Positions 14,520 to 15,407 of a DNA stretch of 15,407 bases are shown piece by piece. The notes beneath the pieces are model-generated. The model saw only the letters and a program-made list of their open reading frames with translations. It had not been told where the DNA came from and made no database searches. Within the stretch, counting starts at the first letter, position 1. Every line of letters starts with the position of its first letter. Source of the DNA: Oscillospiraceae bacterium. GTDB taxonomy: Bacteria; Bacillota; Clostridia; Oscillospirales; Oscillospiraceae. The DNA lies in assembly GCA_017400415.1 (NCBI GenBank), contig JAFPTE010000113.1, forward strand, positions 1 to 15,407, in the 5' to 3' direction. The translations under genes were made by a program, and so were the position numbers.

Positions 14520-15395
14520 GTGAAAAAGAAGCTCCAGTCTGAATTCAATTCCCGGCAGTATATGCTGTCCCGGGACTTTGAGGCGTTCTATTACAGCGAC
14601 GTGAATTTCTCCAGCGTGGGGATTCATTCCCACAATTACTATGAGATATACTTCTTCTCCGAGGGCGCCGTGACCATGGAAATCCTGGGAAAGCCCTACG
14701 CCCTGAGGCCCGGCGACGTGATAACCGTGCCCCCCGGAGCCTCCCACAGGGCCATTGTGAGGGACCCCCAGAAGCCCTACCGGCGCTTTGTGCTCTGGCT
14801 GAGCCCGGAGCTGGTGGAGAGCCTGCAGGAGTCCAGCGCAGATTATATGTACGTCTTCCGGAAGGTGGCGGAAAACGGCTTTGTCATGCACCTGGACCCG
14901 GGGGAGTTCACCGTTGTGAAGAACAAGCTCTTCGCCATTCTGGAGGAAATCCACACAGAGCGCTACGGCCGGGAAACCCGCCTGGGGCTTTTGGTCAACG
15001 AGATAATCCTGCACCTGTGCCGCCTGAGCTATGAGGCGGACAACCACGGGGGAGTGCGGGACAACGCCTCCTACTTTGAGTCCATCACCGCCTTTATTGA
15101 GGAGCATCTGGAGGAGGAGCTGAGCCTCTCCCGGCTCTCCAGCCGGTTCTACATAAGCCCCTTTTATATCTCCCACCTGTTCCAGGAGAACACGGGCCTG
15201 CCCGCCCACCAGTACATAACGAAAAAGCGCCTGGCTGCCGCCGCCGGTGCCATCCGGGACGGCTCCGGCATAACGGAGGCCCAGGCCACCGCCGGGTTTC
15301 AGGATTACTCCGGCTTTTACAGTGCCTTCCGGAAGGAGTACGGCATGAGCCCCTCCGAGTACAAAAACCGCTGGAAGGGCGACGCAGAGAGATAA
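14520..15395 (+). CDS. AraC-family transcriptional regulator with N-terminal cupin domain
   Basis: A 291-aa regulator. The N-terminal cupin-like sensor domain (about 20-95) has HSHNYYEIYF (36-45) and RPGDVITVPPGASH (63-76), typical of sugar-sensing AraC proteins. The C-terminal part (about 185-287) holds the two helix-turn-helix motifs: LSLSRLSSRFYISPFYISHLF, shown here by its ends at residues 201 and 221, and the ending SGFYSAFRKEYGMSPSEYK. The start was chosen as the GTG at 14520. GGAAGG (14505-14510) lies 9 nt before it, whereas the alternative in-frame GTG at 14511 would touch the ribosome site. It is divergent from the GH2 operon across 143 bp, so it most likely activates that operon when a hexuronide or its breakdown product binds the cupin domain. 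The ligand is unknown. Confidence 0.93.
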   Translation: MKKKLQSEFNSRQYMLSRDFEAFYYSDVNFSSVGIHSHNYYEIYFFSEGAVTMEILGKPYALRPGDVITVPPGASHRAIVRDPQKPYRRFVLWLSPELVESLQESSADYMYVFRKVAENGFVMHLDPGEFTVVKNKLFAILEEIHTERYGRETRLGLLVNEIILHLCRLSYEADNHGGVRDNASYFESITAFIEEHLEEELSLSRLSSRFYISPFYISHLFQENTGLPAHQYITKKRLAAAAGAIRDGSGITEAQATAGFQDYSGFYSAFRKEYGMSPSEYKNRWKGDAER

Positions 15396-15407
15396 AATTG
15401 CTCTTTA

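Noticed and set aside
14409..15209. A 266-codon minus-strand frame opposite the AraC-type gene
   Set aside because: The plus strand encodes a clear cupin plus double helix-turn-helix protein. The antisense frame has no motif and runs through the divergent promoter region.

Overview
The window looks like chromosome from an anaerobic gut-type Clostridia, probably Oscillospiraceae/Ruminococcaceae-like. This is inferred from high GC, strong NNC/NNG codon bias, AGGAGG-type ribosome sites on nearly every gene, a Firmicutes-style lipoprotein, a SHQFKTPL-type histidine kinase, a CotH protein and GPH/UxuA sugar genes. No rRNA, tRNA, CRISPR array or mobile element is visible. I cannot name the species.

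Region 1 (1-5115, + strand) is an extracytoplasmic glycosidase locus. It holds the last third of a GH3 glycosidase (the window opens on its predicted nucleophile motif), a four-helix membrane protein, a repeat-containing lipoprotein, and a complete 981-aa GH3 enzyme. The complete GH3 has reversed domain order and a predicted membrane helix at each end. The first three genes are tightly packed. A short intrinsic terminator sits just before the second GH3.

Region 2 (5116-8608) holds a minus-strand OmpR-type two-component pair (response regulator, then histidine kinase, overlapping by ATGA) and a divergent plus-strand CotH-family protein kinase with an N-terminal membrane or signal segment. They share a 146-bp intergenic region with a long two-part inverted repeat and an 11-bp-spaced direct repeat. 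The CotH gene is the obvious candidate target of the regulator.

Region 3 (8609-15407) is a hexuronate/glycoside utilisation operon on the minus strand: cytoplasmic GH2 glycosidase, GPH-family sugar:cation symporter, mannonate dehydratase (uxuA), and an SDR-type mannonate/fructuronate oxidoreductase (uxuB). It ends in a strong terminator. A divergent AraC-family regulator lies upstream. The likely route is uptake of an intact glycoside (probably a glucuronide) by the symporter, hydrolysis inside by GH2, then conversion fructuronate -> mannonate -> 2-keto-3-deoxygluconate. The uronate isomerase (UxaC), KdgK and KdgA are not in the window.

Nothing here is clearly a new defence or mobile system. 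The most unusual items are the doubly anchored, permuted GH3 pair with its lipoprotein and four-helix partner, and the membrane-targeted CotH kinase beside a two-component system.
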